Assembly: GCF_902706605.1 (NCBI RefSeq)
Contig: NZ_CACSLH010000002.1
Location: 62,001 to 126,000, forward strand
Source: Enterococcus sp. CSURQ0835
GTDB taxonomy: Bacteria > Bacillota > Bacilli > Lactobacillales > Enterococcaceae
Direction of reading: 5' to 3'
DNA length: 64,000 nucleotides
This document shows, in pieces, positions 1-8,635 of the stretch. Positions within the stretch are counted from its first letter, which is position 1; the number at the start of each line of letters is the position of its first letter. The notes beneath the pieces were generated by a model that was not told the DNA's origin, searched no databases, and worked only from the letters and a program-made list of their open reading frames with translations. The translations under genes and the position numbers were made by a program.

Positions 1-2
1 AC

Positions 3-500
3 GACAACTTGACTTACGGGTTGCATAAAAATCCTGGGTTGACAAGCCCAGAAGAATTGGCTGAACTGATCGAGTTACTCGGTTTAGAGCAACATTTACA
101 AAAACGGGTCCAGCAATTATCCGGCGGGCAAAAACAACGAGTTGCATTAGGCCGAACGCTAGTGATGAGGCCGAACGTTTTATTGTTAGACGAACCGCTC
201 AGTGCCCTAGACGGCGTGATTAAAGAATCGATCAAAAATCGGATCAAATTGATCGCTAAAAAACTGAAGCTTACAACGATCATCGTGACGCATGACCCAG
301 AAGAAGCCTTGACGATGTCTGATAAAATCTTAGTCTTGGCAGATGGTTGTGTTGCCCAATATGGGACTCCGCAAGAGATCATCACTAATGCATCTGATTT
401 GTTCGTCCAACAATTCATCGTGCAACAGTTGGAGATCAAACGGCAAAATATCGAGAAGATCTTCGCCCAAACGCAGCGAAAAGTTGTGAAAGTCGGATGA
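3..500 (+). CDS. ABC transporter ATP-binding protein, 2-aminoethylphosphonate type (5' end cut off)
   Basis: The reading frame is open from the first base, so this is the C-terminal part of an ABC ATPase whose start lies outside the window. The signature LSGGQKQRVALGRTL and the Walker B segment LLLDEPLSALD followed by the switch histidine in VTHD are visible; Walker A is missing because it lies upstream. It would power import through the adjacent fused permease. The stop overlaps the permease start (ATGA, 4 bp). The substrate is inferred from the downstream phnW and phnX genes; the ATPase alone would fit any member of the Fe3+/phosphonate/spermidine group. Confidence 0.85.
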   Translation, partial: DNLTYGLHKNPGLTSPEELAELIELLGLEQHLQKRVQQLSGGQKQRVALGRTLVMRPNVLLLDEPLSALDGVIKESIKNRIKLIAKKLKLTTIIVTHDPEEALTMSDKILVLADGCVAQYGTPQEIITNASDLFVQQFIVQQLEIKRQNIEKIFAQTQRKVVKVG

Positions 501-2197
501 AGCAAACTGTAAGGTTAGAACGAGGATTAAAAATTTTAGTCAGTTGCTTTTTCGGTTTGTTTTTATTTTTACCACTGGCTCGGGTCTTGCAAGAAGCACT
601 GCTTTCAGATGGTCGGCTGTCTTTTCATTTAGTCACTGAATTAGTGGGAACAGACAAATGGTTGCAAGCTTTTTTAAACAGTTTTTGTTTTGCACTGAGT
701 GTCGCGCTTGTCGCAACTTTACTGGGTTTTTTATTGGCGTACGGCTTGCACTTCACTAAGTTAGCGCCTTACTTCAAGCAAGTCGTCGAACGCTTTTTAG
801 TTTTACCAATGTTGTTACCCACCATCACGTATGGCTTTGTACTGATCTATTCATTTGGTAAGCAAGGTCTCTGGACGCGCATCTTTGGTCGAACGATCTT
901 TGATATCTATGGGACAGCCGGGGTCTTTTTAGGCCTTTTGATCTACTGCTTGCCGGTAACTTTTGTGTTGTTCAATGATGCGATGCATTACCTTGATCAC
1001 CGTTTTTTCATCGTTTCACGATTGATGAGGGATCATTTTTTTCGCGGCTTTCAGACGACTGTCTTGCAGCCATTGTTAAAAGTTTTCGCCATCTCTCTCG
1101 TACAAGCTTTTTTTATGAGCTTTACTGATTTTGGGATCCCCGTTGCAGTCGGCGGTCAAAAAGTGTTTATCACGACTTTATTATATGAATATTTTTTAGG
1201 CTCATTGCCTGACTTTGCGCGTGGTTCGGTGATCGCGTTATCGATGTTACTGCCTTCGATCTTAAGTGTCATTTGCTTACACCGGTTACAAAAAATTCCA
1301 GTCGCTTATGAGCCAAAAAAAACGTTGCCTTTAAAACGAAATCGGGTGCGCGACAGTCTGTTTGCAATTTTCCTAAGCTTGAGTGCAGGTGGGATCATGG
1401 GAATCTTTTTCGTCATGTTCCTCATTCCCTTTGTTGCCAGCTGGCCGTATCAAATGCAATTTAGTTTGACACCGTTAATTACGTTCAGCCAAGATCCAAC
1501 GCTGCGTTTGACGTTGCAAAATAGTTTACTTGTCGCCATTTTAACGGCTAGTTTTGGGACGCTGACGGCTTTTTTAGCGGCTGTGTTCACAACGCGCAGT
1601 CAGTCGAGTCGCGGGCTAGTGATCGACAGCTTTGCGATGATCACTAATTCGCTTCCCGGGATGGTGTTAGGGATCGCTTATCTATTGATCTTTAGTGGTA
1701 CGCCACTTCACAATACGCTTTTCATTTTAGTCGCTGCCAATCTCGTCCATTATTTTGCGACACCGTATCAGTTAGCAAAAAGTGCTTTACAAAAAATGAA
1801 TCCTAATTGGGAAAATACAGCGAAGATCATGGGGGATTACTGGCTGGATACATTACTTAAAGTGATCGTCCCTAATGCAAAGATTACGATCATCGAAATG
1901 TTCAGCTATTATTTTACCAACGCCATGGTCACTATCAGTGCCGTCGTTTTCTTGACGAGTGCTGAAACGATGGTCATGACAACAAAGATCAAAGAGTTAC
2001 AACACTTTGGCCGCTTTACGGATATTTTTATCCTTTCGATCATTTTGCTAGCGGTAAATAGCACCATGCGGATGATCACCCAACTTATTACAAGGAGACT
2101 AAAAAGTAATGAACAGAAAATTGAAAAAAACACTCGCCGGGTTATGTTTAATCGGAACACTGACACTTTTGGGAGCTTGCGGAAAATCCAGCGCTAG
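497..2197 (+). CDS. ABC transporter permease, two fused membrane domains, probable 2-aminoethylphosphonate importer
   Basis: The product is about 566 residues with some 12 hydrophobic segments and two copies of the binding-protein-dependent permease fold (about residues 60-260 and 340-535), as in FbpB/PhnU-PhnV-like fused permeases. It starts at ATG overlapping the ATPase stop. The last 30 codons are odd: they run 89 bp into the signal peptide of the next gene. One extra A in the run of five A at 2101-2105 would give AAG TAA and end the protein just at the next start codon (TAATG), so the tail is probably the result of a one-base deletion or a sequencing error. Function is inferred from the operon. 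Confidence 0.85.
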   Translation: MKQTVRLERGLKILVSCFFGLFLFLPLARVLQEALLSDGRLSFHLVTELVGTDKWLQAFLNSFCFALSVALVATLLGFLLAYGLHFTKLAPYFKQVVERFLVLPMLLPTITYGFVLIYSFGKQGLWTRIFGRTIFDIYGTAGVFLGLLIYCLPVTFVLFNDAMHYLDHRFFIVSRLMRDHFFRGFQTTVLQPLLKVFAISLVQAFFMSFTDFGIPVAVGGQKVFITTLLYEYFLGSLPDFARGSVIALSMLLPSILSVICLHRLQKIPVAYEPKKTLPLKRNRVRDSLFAIFLSLSAGGIMGIFFVMFLIPFVASWPYQMQFSLTPLITFSQDPTLRLTLQNSLLVAILTASFGTLTAFLAAVFTTRSQSSRGLVIDSFAMITNSLPGMVLGIAYLLIFSGTPLHNTLFILVAANLVHYFATPYQLAKSALQKMNPNWENTAKIMGDYWLDTLLKVIVPNAKITIIEMFSYYFTNAMVTISAVVFLTSAETMVMTTKIKELQHFGRFTDIFILSIILLAVNSTMRMITQLITRRLKSNEQKIEKNTRRVMFNRNTDTFGSLRKIQR

Positions 2198-3113
2198 TGA
2201 AAGTCATGCCAGTGCTGCGAGCGATAAAAAAGTTGTGATCTACACGAATGCAGATGAAGAACCGGTCAATGTCATCAAAAAAGTGTTAGATACGAACGGC
2301 TACAAAAATAAATATGTCTTACAATCATTTGGCACTTCTGAGTTAGGCGGCAAACTGTTAGCAGAAGGCAAACACATCGAAGCTGACCTAGTAACGATGA
2401 GTACGTTTTATCTCGACAGTGCGCAGAAAAAAAGCCAATTGTTCAAACCGTTGAAATTAGCAGCTACACCACTGACTAAAGTTCCCGATTTTGAAGCACC
2501 GATGACGACGCAAGAAGGAGTGATCTTCTACAATACGAAAGCGTTGAAAGAAGCAAATTTACCCGTTCCTAAAAGTTTGGCGGAACTTGCTGATTCAAAA
2601 TACAAAGGGCAACTTTCGATTTCTGATATCAAACACTCTTCGACGGCTTGGTTGTTATTCCAAGCTTTGATCGAGCAGTATGGTGAAAATAAAACAAAAA
2701 CGATCTTAAAAGGGATTTATCAAAATGCAGGGGATCACATTGAAGAATCCGGTTCAGGGCCATTGAAAAAAGTTCGGGTCGGTGAAGTTGCACTAGGTTT
2801 TGGTTTACGGCATCAAGCAGTCAAAGATAAACAAGATGGGCTACCGATCGATTACGTAGAACCAACAGAAGGCACGTATTCATTGACGGAATCACTAGCA
2901 GTCGTTGATAAAGGGAAAAAGACTAATCCTGCTGCAGAAAAGATGTTAAATCTAATCGTGACAAAAGGCCGAAAAGAATTGATCAAAGACTATCCGAGCG
3001 CGTTGTATCAAAATGAATCGACGCAAGGGTTAGAAATTGCGAAAGATCAAAAAGTGTTTGCTAAAAAATTAACGCCTGAATTATTGAAACAACATGCTGA
3101 GTTAGCAGAGTAG
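2109..3113 (+). CDS. Substrate-binding lipoprotein of the phosphonate ABC transporter
   Basis: This 334-residue protein has a lipoprotein signal peptide with lipobox LGAC (Cys24) and the layout of a type 2 periplasmic-binding protein of the iron/2-aminoethylphosphonate group. It would be anchored outside the membrane and deliver substrate to the fused permease. AAGGAG at about 2092 sits well for the ATG at 2109. It overlaps the extended permease frame, which supports the view that the permease normally stops here. It is followed 6 bp later by phnW. The family is clear; the ligand is inferred from the two catabolic genes. Confidence 0.85.
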   Translation: MNRKLKKTLAGLCLIGTLTLLGACGKSSASESHASAASDKKVVIYTNADEEPVNVIKKVLDTNGYKNKYVLQSFGTSELGGKLLAEGKHIEADLVTMSTFYLDSAQKKSQLFKPLKLAATPLTKVPDFEAPMTTQEGVIFYNTKALKEANLPVPKSLAELADSKYKGQLSISDIKHSSTAWLLFQALIEQYGENKTKTILKGIYQNAGDHIEESGSGPLKKVRVGEVALGFGLRHQAVKDKQDGLPIDYVEPTEGTYSLTESLAVVDKGKKTNPAAEKMLNLIVTKGRKELIKDYPSALYQNESTQGLEIAKDQKVFAKKLTPELLKQHAELAE

Positions 3114-3119
3114 GAGCTT

Positions 3120-4262
3120 ATGATGAAATCAATCGCGGAAAAAACATACGTGGCAACCAATCAAGGGATCAATTATAAATTACTGACTCCTGGGCCGTTG
3201 ACGACGAGCCAAACAGTCAAAGAAGCGATGCTAGTCGACCATTGTACTTGGGATGAAGATTATAAACGCATCACTCGGAAAATTAGGCAGCAGCTCTTGG
3301 AATTAGCCGAAGTTTCAGCGGCTGACTACACAGCGGTCTTGTTACAAGGCAGCGGCAGCTTTGCAGTTGAATCAGTCTTGAGTTCCGTTTTAGCGCCAGC
3401 TGATAAACTTCTGATCTGCGCAAATGGTGCATATGGCAAACGGATGGTGAAGATGGCAACGCGTTACCAGATTCCCCATGTCGTTTATGAAGTAGCTGAA
3501 AATGAGACCTTTGAAGCGCCAGTGATCCAAAAAATGTTACAACAAGATCCTGCGATCACGGCATTGACCATGGTCCATAGCGAAACGACGTCCGGTATTT
3601 TAAATCCATTAGAAGAAATCGCGACGCTCGTTCAGACGCATCAACTGTTGTTCATTGTGGATGCTATGTCGAGTTTTGGCGGGATCGAGATTCCAGTTGC
3701 TAAATTAGGGATCGATTATTTGATCTCCAGTGCTAACAAATGTATTCAAGGTGTGCCGGGCTTTGCTTTTGTGATCGCCCGACGTAGCGCACTGGCTAAA
3801 AGTGCTGGGAATGCACGGACGGTCAGCTTAGATTTACACGAGCAAGAACGGGTGATGGCAATCGATGGCAAATGGCGATTTACTTCGCCTACTCATACCG
3901 TGATCGCCTTTGAACAAGCGTTACAAGAATTAGCAGCAGAAGGTGGAATCTCCGCACGCCAGCAACGCTATCAAAAAAACAATGAACGCTTGTATCACTT
4001 GATGACAGCAGCTGGTTTTGAACGCTATGTAAAAAAAAATCAAGGACCGTTTATCACGTCTTTTAAATATCCTGCTAATGAAAAATTTGACTTTCAGCAA
4101 TTTTATCAGTATTTAAAAGCAAATGGTTACGCGATCTATCCAGGAAAAGTCAGTGCGGTGGATTGTTTTCGGATCGGGAACATCGGCGAGCTTTATCCGA
4201 GTGATATGGAACAAGTCGCCGCATTAATCAAAACATATATGGAGGAATTACAAAATGATTAA
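3120..4262 (+). CDS. phnW: 2-aminoethylphosphonate--pyruvate transaminase
   Basis: PhnW is a PLP-dependent class V aminotransferase that moves the amino group of 2-aminoethylphosphonate to pyruvate, giving phosphonoacetaldehyde and alanine. The 380-residue length is close to the family norm of about 365-380. The PLP lysine is visible in SSANKCIQG (Lys207), and the N-terminal LLTPGPLTTS is typical of the family. Start: TAGGAG precedes tandem ATG ATG codons at 3120, and either could be used. It overlaps phnX by 8 bp, so the two enzymes are translationally coupled. With phnX and the upstream transporter it forms a full uptake and degradation route. Confidence 0.93.
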   Translation: MMKSIAEKTYVATNQGINYKLLTPGPLTTSQTVKEAMLVDHCTWDEDYKRITRKIRQQLLELAEVSAADYTAVLLQGSGSFAVESVLSSVLAPADKLLICANGAYGKRMVKMATRYQIPHVVYEVAENETFEAPVIQKMLQQDPAITALTMVHSETTSGILNPLEEIATLVQTHQLLFIVDAMSSFGGIEIPVAKLGIDYLISSANKCIQGVPGFAFVIARRSALAKSAGNARTVSLDLHEQERVMAIDGKWRFTSPTHTVIAFEQALQELAAEGGISARQQRYQKNNERLYHLMTAAGFERYVKKNQGPFITSFKYPANEKFDFQQFYQYLKANGYAIYPGKVSAVDCFRIGNIGELYPSDMEQVAALIKTYMEELQND

Positions 4263-5055
4263 AGCAGTGATCTTAGATTGGGCCGGTACGACGGTCGATT
4301 TTGGTTGTATGGCGCCAGTCGCCGCTTTCAAGCGCGCATTTGCGGAGCAAGGAGTTGCCGTGACTAGCCAAGAAGTACGAGAACCGATGGGAATGAAAAA
4401 GCGTGATCATCTTCAGATCATGTTAGGCATGACTCGAATCGCTGAAATGTGGCAACAAACTTATGGTCGGCTTCCCCAAGCAAGTGATGTCGAGCAGCTT
4501 TACCATACATTTGAAACCGCGCTGTTTGAAACGCTAGCTGACCATGCCGAAGTAAAACCCGGAGTGCTGGAAGTCGTTGAGACGTTGCGGGAAACCGGAA
4601 TAAAAATCGGAAGCACCACGGGTTACACCCGCAAAATGATGGCTACGGTCGAAAAAATCGCCAAAGCGCAAGGCTATGCACCAGATTTTGTCGTTACACC
4701 CGATGAAGTATCAGGAAAAGGTCGACCAGCCCCGGATATGATTTTTAAAAATCTAACGTATTTTGAAGGACTTGCGACTCACGAAGTCATCAAAGTCGGT
4801 GATACATTAGCTGACATTAAAGAAGGTAAAAATGCCGGGGTCCGCGCCATCGGGATCGTGGAAGGTAGTTCGCAAGCGGGCTATTCATTTGCTGAATATC
4901 AACAATTGTCTCAAGCAGAAAAAAAGCAAGTCAGTCAACGAGTACGTCATGATTTTGAAGCGGCTGGTGCTGACTATGTCCTTGAACGCTTTACCGAGTT
5001 ACCAAAATTGATCCAACAGCTTGATGCGCAAGCGCTGTTGATCGGAGAAAAATAA
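4255..5055 (+). CDS. phnX: Phosphonoacetaldehyde hydrolase (phosphonatase)
   Basis: PhnX is a HAD-superfamily enzyme that cleaves the C-P bond of phosphonoacetaldehyde to acetaldehyde and phosphate. The nucleophile is Asp8 in ILDWAGTTVD. The Schiff-base lysine expected in this family falls in GMKKRDHL (Lys48 or Lys49), within the cap domain. HAD motif III/IV is seen as VKVGDTLADIKEG near residue 180. The 266-residue length is normal. GGAGGA precedes the start, which overlaps the end of phnW. It is the last gene of the operon and is followed by a hairpin. Confidence 0.94.
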   Translation: MIKAVILDWAGTTVDFGCMAPVAAFKRAFAEQGVAVTSQEVREPMGMKKRDHLQIMLGMTRIAEMWQQTYGRLPQASDVEQLYHTFETALFETLADHAEVKPGVLEVVETLRETGIKIGSTTGYTRKMMATVEKIAKAQGYAPDFVVTPDEVSGKGRPAPDMIFKNLTYFEGLATHEVIKVGDTLADIKEGKNAGVRAIGIVEGSSQAGYSFAEYQQLSQAEKKQVSQRVRHDFEAAGADYVLERFTELPKLIQQLDAQALLIGEK

Positions 5056-5061
5056 AAAAAG

Positions 5062-5096
5062 AGCCGTGTCAGTTCAGCTGATGGGGCTGTTTGCTT
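5062..5096 (+). terminator. Probable terminator of the phosphonate operon
   Basis: AGCCGTGTCAG and CTGATGGGGCT can pair over 10 of 11 positions (with G-U pairs) around a 5-nt loop. The T-tract after it is broken (TGTTTGCTTT), so efficiency is uncertain. Confidence 0.5.
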
Positions 5097-5197
5097 TAAA
5101 AAGCCACTAACCTTTTTAGTTGACGGCTATGAAGTTTGCATTTATTATTTGCTTGCGCAAGAAAATCTGCGCTAATTCTTCAAAGAAGGCGAATCAA

Positions 5198-5407
5198 ATG
5201 GATGAATTGGCATACGAGCAAACAGTGGAAACGTTGGGACGCTTACGTGATCGCCTACAACGTTTAGAAGATGTTGATTACATGACCGCTTTTTATAAAG
5301 GGTATAGTACAAGTGGTGCAACTTTAGCCGAGATCAAAGCAGAACAAGTGCAACTAACAGAACAAATTGCTGAACTGGAAGAGCAGTTAGCTGATTATGA
5401 ATGGTGA
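5198..5407 (+). CDS. Small coiled-coil protein, unknown function
   Basis: The frame is open from 5120, but the likely start is the ATG at 5198, giving 69 residues beginning MDELAYEQ. The upstream 26 codons look unlike a protein N-terminus. The product is acidic and rich in Glu, Gln and Leu with heptad-like spacing (IAELEEQLADYEW at the C-terminus), so a short helical or coiled-coil protein is likely. The ribosome site (AAGG) is weak. I do not recognise a family. It could be expressed by read-through from phnX or from its own promoter. Confidence 0.55.
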   Translation: MDELAYEQTVETLGRLRDRLQRLEDVDYMTAFYKGYSTSGATLAEIKAEQVQLTEQIAELEEQLADYEW

Positions 5408-5559
5408 GGGAACAAGCAACACTTATAAGGATAGCTCACATACGATCGTAAAACTTTAGCACTTGGCTCTAACCATATCGATTGCAAAATATAAGCTCCT
5501 GCTTTAATATTAAAATATAATGATATTAAAAAGTGTTTTTAATGATAGAGGGGAAGCTT

Positions 5560-5748
5560 ATGAGAGAAGAAGTGTTGAAAAATCGTTTGGGTGTACAAGT
5601 TGCAACGATCAAAAAAGAGCATGACAAATACGTCATTTATAACAAGCATTCCGTTCGTTTAGGAACATTTGATCCAAAGACGAATCTGACGAAAGATCAG
5701 CGCAATGCGATCGTTGGAACGGGCAATTGGTTGACGGCGTTACTTTAA
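5560..5748 (+). CDS. Small conserved-looking protein, unknown function
   Basis: The 62-residue product starts MREEVLKNRLG at 5560, chosen because GAGGGGAAGC lies just upstream; the earlier ATG at 5533 has no ribosome site. A TATAAT at 5516-5521 could be the -10 element. The sequence is mixed charged and aromatic with no membrane segment or signal peptide. I do not recognise the family. It stands alone, bounded by a strong terminator. Confidence 0.6.
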   Translation: MREEVLKNRLGVQVATIKKEHDKYVIYNKHSVRLGTFDPKTNLTKDQRNAIVGTGNWLTALL

Positions 5749-5766
5749 TTGAAGCTAATTAAAAAA

Positions 5767-5806
5767 AGATCCGAGTGGGGAAAATTTCTCATTCGGATCT
5801 TTTTTG
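5767..5806. terminator. Bidirectional intrinsic terminator
   Basis: AGATCCGAGTG pairs with the 3' arm ending in ATTCGGATCT, with a T6 run on the plus strand and an A7 run on the other side. It separates the plus-strand small gene from the convergent minus-strand gene. Confidence 0.85.
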
Positions 5807-5818
5807 TGTGTTATCCAA

Positions 5819-6223
5819 TTAGTTTTCTTCGATCAAGTCTCCTGCATGTGGGCCGGCATCTAATAAATAAATCCGTTCGATCGTAATCACATTAGCCGCT
5901 ACGGGTTCAGGTAGTTTATGATCTTTTGCGTAAGCTTTGGCATCTTCATGGATCTGATCATTTTGATGGATCTCGACGTGTCCTTCAAACCGAAAACCCT
6001 TAAACGCAGCGTGATCTACGACGGCAACAGCTGCAATATGACTTTTTTGAACATTGTGCCAAGCTTGTTTTGCCGTGTGTTCATTGTAGATCAAATGGTG
6101 GTCGTCAAAGATCCGCATCGTCCCTTTTGGCCCGACTTGGGGTTGATTGTTTTCATCGGCGGTCGCTAAAAAACTTAATTGACTGTTTAACATCTCTTTC
6201 ATTGCTGCTGTTAATGTTGCCAT
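5819..6223 (-). CDS. Pyridoxamine 5'-phosphate oxidase family protein (flavin split barrel)
   Basis: The 134-residue protein begins MATLTAAMKEMLNSQLSFLATADENNQPQVGPKG, the characteristic first strands of the PNPOx-like FMN-binding split barrel. Members of this short group bind FMN, F420 or haem and act as small oxidoreductases; the substrate cannot be told from sequence. It lies 12 bp downstream of the glycosyltransferase on the same strand, with its GAGGAG ribosome site between them, so the two are probably co-transcribed. Not likely to be PdxH, which is longer. Confidence 0.8.
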   Translation of the reverse strand: MATLTAAMKEMLNSQLSFLATADENNQPQVGPKGTMRIFDDHHLIYNEHTAKQAWHNVQKSHIAAVAVVDHAAFKGFRFEGHVEIHQNDQIHEDAKAYAKDHKLPEPVAANVITIERIYLLDAGPHAGDLIEEN

Positions 6224-6235
6224 TTTTCCATCTCC

Positions 6236-6976
6236 TCAATGATTTACAACTTTTTCTCCTAAACGATCAATCCGTTGGCGGATCAGCTGTTCCTTTTGAC
6301 GCATCGAACGGTCAGCGGTGTGGATGATACTGCCAGGCCGACTGATTTTGTCATACAAACTAGTCGGATCAAAAATAAATTTTTCTTGTGGCGCATAGGC
6401 GATATATTCGGCGACAAACCAAAGATCTTCCGCCAGCGCCAATGTTTCATCAAAGTGTAAGTCCAATTGATCGATCACTGCTTTACGGAATAGCTTATTC
6501 CAAATGTAGCCGCCGATCGGATCGCCAAAAGAATTGACGCTCGCATAAAACTCTGCTCGTGACAGGGTCTCACTTTTTCCGCGGTGTTGATGAGTAGCGC
6601 GATCAAAACGAGCGCCCCACTGATAACCGACTGCTACGGCGGCGACATTTGTGTGCATGTGGGCTACCAGCGTTTGAATAAATGTTGGTGCCAGCTGATC
6701 ATCGCCATCCACAAAACTGATCAATTCACCTGTTGCTAATTTCAGGCCTTGATTGCGAGCTTTGGAAACTCCTTGATGGGACGGTAAAGCCAATACTTTG
6801 ATCCGGGTATCTTTTTGCGCCCACTGTTTTGCTAAAGCCAAACTCTGATCATGAGAATAGTCATCCACTAAAATGATTTCTAAGTTTTGATAACTTTGGT
6901 TGGTCACACTGTTTAATGTCTTAACTAAATAAGCTTCCAAATTAAACACCGGGATGATGAGGCTGACCTTTTTCAT
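6236..6976 (-). CDS. Glycosyltransferase family 2
   Basis: The 246-residue protein has the GT2/GT-A start KKVSLIIPVFNLEAYL, the nucleotide-sugar-binding DDYSHD and the metal-binding SFVDGDD motif near residue 90. The start at 6976 is chosen because GGAGGTGAT lies directly upstream; the frame continues further back without a ribosome site. There is no C-terminal membrane segment, so it is a soluble or peripheral enzyme. GT2 members transfer sugars to cell-surface polymers or lipids; the acceptor is unknown. It is followed closely by the PNPOx-like gene. Confidence 0.85.
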   Translation of the reverse strand: MKKVSLIIPVFNLEAYLVKTLNSVTNQSYQNLEIILVDDYSHDQSLALAKQWAQKDTRIKVLALPSHQGVSKARNQGLKLATGELISFVDGDDQLAPTFIQTLVAHMHTNVAAVAVGYQWGARFDRATHQHRGKSETLSRAEFYASVNSFGDPIGGYIWNKLFRKAVIDQLDLHFDETLALAEDLWFVAEYIAYAPQEKFIFDPTSLYDKISRPGSIIHTADRSMRQKEQLIRQRIDRLGEKVVNH

Positions 6977-7188
6977 GATGATCACCTCCGTTTGATCGTT
7001 AAGGAAGATTTTGGCTAAAGTATACGCCCGAAAAGCGAAAAGGTGAAATGATATGCTAGTTTTTGAACGTGGAAAAATAGTAGGGCTGAAATCTTTCAAA
7101 GTGAAAAAAATTTACGAGTGGATTTGACGAAAAGGGGGAGCTAGCTGGATAAATCCAATTCAAAAAAGGATGAGATTTTTCTAGCTTA

Positions 7189-7210
7189 GATTTTTTGCAC
7201 AGAAAAAATC
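7189..7210. promoter_or_regulatory. Inverted repeat upstream of the XRE regulator gene
   Basis: GATTTTTT and AAAAAATC are separated by 6 nt. It could be an operator for the small regulator downstream or only a chance AT-rich palindrome. Confidence 0.25.
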
Positions 7211-7294
7211 CAGTAAAATCAAACATGCAAAGGTTCTTTGCTAGCGAAGGTCAGTGAAGTCTGGGAAACTTTAGAAAAGAACGGAGGAAGTGCA

Positions 7295-7723
7295 ATGATT
7301 GGAGAACGTTTAAAACAAGTTCGGTTAGATCATGATCATTCTCAATTTGAGTTAGCGCAAAAGTTATTTGTCTCACGCCAAACGATCTCAAACTGGGAGT
7401 TGGGGAAGACTTTACCAGATATTGAAAAACTATTAGCTATCAGTGAGGTCTATGGGCTTTCTCTAGATTTACTTTTAAAGGAGGATGCACAGATGGTAAA
7501 CAAGGTGAAACAAGATGCGAAAGAGTTGCGAAAATTAAAAAGTCATAAACGCTTGATGTATCGTTTTGATCGAGTCGCAACTTTTTCTTTTGGAGCAGCT
7601 GTTTTTAGTGAAAAGCTCCGCTGGCTTTTTGTGATGATTGCGGGGATTGCAGGGCTGATCAGTTTTTACCACTATGTTTATGTGGAGGATGTAGGGGAAG
7701 AATACTTATCTTTTTGGCTTTAA
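7295..7723 (+). CDS. XRE-family transcriptional regulator with C-terminal membrane segment
   Basis: The 142-residue protein has an N-terminal helix-turn-helix (residues 1-60; QFELAQKLFVSRQTISNWELGKTLP), a basic linker, and a C-terminal hydrophobic stretch around residues 105-128. This is the architecture of small membrane-tethered XRE regulators common in Firmicutes. The ATG at 7295 is preferred because CGGAGGAAG precedes it; an in-frame start at 7238 has no ribosome site. It stands alone with a strong terminator. Target genes are unknown. Confidence 0.82.
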   Translation: MIGERLKQVRLDHDHSQFELAQKLFVSRQTISNWELGKTLPDIEKLLAISEVYGLSLDLLLKEDAQMVNKVKQDAKELRKLKSHKRLMYRFDRVATFSFGAAVFSEKLRWLFVMIAGIAGLISFYHYVYVEDVGEEYLSFWL

Positions 7724-7766
7724 AAAAATGCGATCTCCTGATCAATTCAGGAGATCGCATTTTTTA
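7722..7766. terminator. Strong intrinsic terminator, probably bidirectional
   Basis: ATGCGATCTCCTGA and TCAGGAGATCGCAT pair perfectly around a short loop and are flanked by A7 and T6. It lies between convergent genes. Confidence 0.92.
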
Positions 7767-7791
7767 ATTGCTCGCTGATCAGTCGGGAAGA

Positions 7792-8397
7792 CTATTTCTT
7801 CCGTTTTTTCTTGCCGAGCTTTTTATTGACTTTATTATTGAATTGTTTAACGGCCATTTTACGACGTAACTTTTGAACTTCAGGGGCGACATATTTAGGT
7901 CGATCCCAGCCTAGTGGACGTTCGTCGTCTGTAGCTGATTGTGTTTCAGCAACAGCAGGAGTATCAGCTGTTTGTTTTGGTGTTGCTTCAGCCGTTTTTG
8001 GTGCTACTTTTTCAGCCGGTGCTGTTCCAAATTTTGCGAACATCTCGTCAGCAAAATCGTGTAAAGCTTTAATCAGGGTTTCGCCGTTTTTAATGTAGCT
8101 GTTTTTCTCTAAATAAGTGAACAAGCCTTCCAAGACTGGAATGATTTGGGAAGCTTTGTCCGCTTTGATTTTTTCCGGCAAAACAGTCGTCATGATCGTT
8201 TCAGTCGCGGAACGAGTCCAACGTTTCGGTGTGCGGTCTTCTTGCTCATACATAGCAGCTGTATAAGCTGAGACGAACACCCGAGCGTCGTCTTCAGTGA
8301 CTTTTGTTTCTTTAAAAGCATCTGTTTGGAAAAAACCTTCTAAGTGTTCTTCCATCTCTTTTTGAATTCGATCTGCAGTATGTTGTGAATATGCCAT
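7792..8397 (-). CDS. Unknown protein with a very basic C-terminal tail
   Basis: The 201-residue product (start MAYSQHTAD, with GGAGTAGAG upstream; an ATG eight codons earlier has no ribosome site) has three parts. Residues 1-120 are a helical, acidic globular region. Residues 125-160 are a low-complexity linker rich in Ala, Pro and Thr. The C-terminus is strongly basic and ends GKKKRKK. The tail suggests binding to nucleic acid, ribosome or membrane phospholipid. I do not recognise a family. It is monocistronic. Confidence 0.65.
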   Translation of the reverse strand: MAYSQHTADRIQKEMEEHLEGFFQTDAFKETKVTEDDARVFVSAYTAAMYEQEDRTPKRWTRSATETIMTTVLPEKIKADKASQIIPVLEGLFTYLEKNSYIKNGETLIKALHDFADEMFAKFGTAPAEKVAPKTAEATPKQTADTPAVAETQSATDDERPLGWDRPKYVAPEVQKLRRKMAVKQFNNKVNKKLGKKKRKK

Positions 8398-8577
8398 TAG
8401 TGCTTCTCTACTCCTATTCATTTTTGTGATTTAGTTTCAACTTTCAAACATTAGCGACACTAGTGTAGCATGTTTTGGGGTCAATTGTGAAAAGATTTCT
8501 ATCAAAAATGAGGAAAATAGCGAAAATAACGGATATTTTTAATAAAAAAGATTATTTTACGAGCAGGAACGATTTTT

Positions 8578-8607
8578 TTCAGATTAAAAGATAATCTTTG
8601 CTATACT
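8578..8607 (+). promoter_or_regulatory. Promoter of the RNase HI gene with an internal palindrome
   Basis: TGCTATACT (8599-8607) is an extended -10 element. AGATTA-5-TAATCT (8581-8597) is a perfect inverted repeat lying in the spacer, where a repressor could bind. No strong -35 is seen. Confidence 0.5.
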
Positions 8608-8635
8608 CTAAGAAGAAATTTTTAGGAGGCTAACC

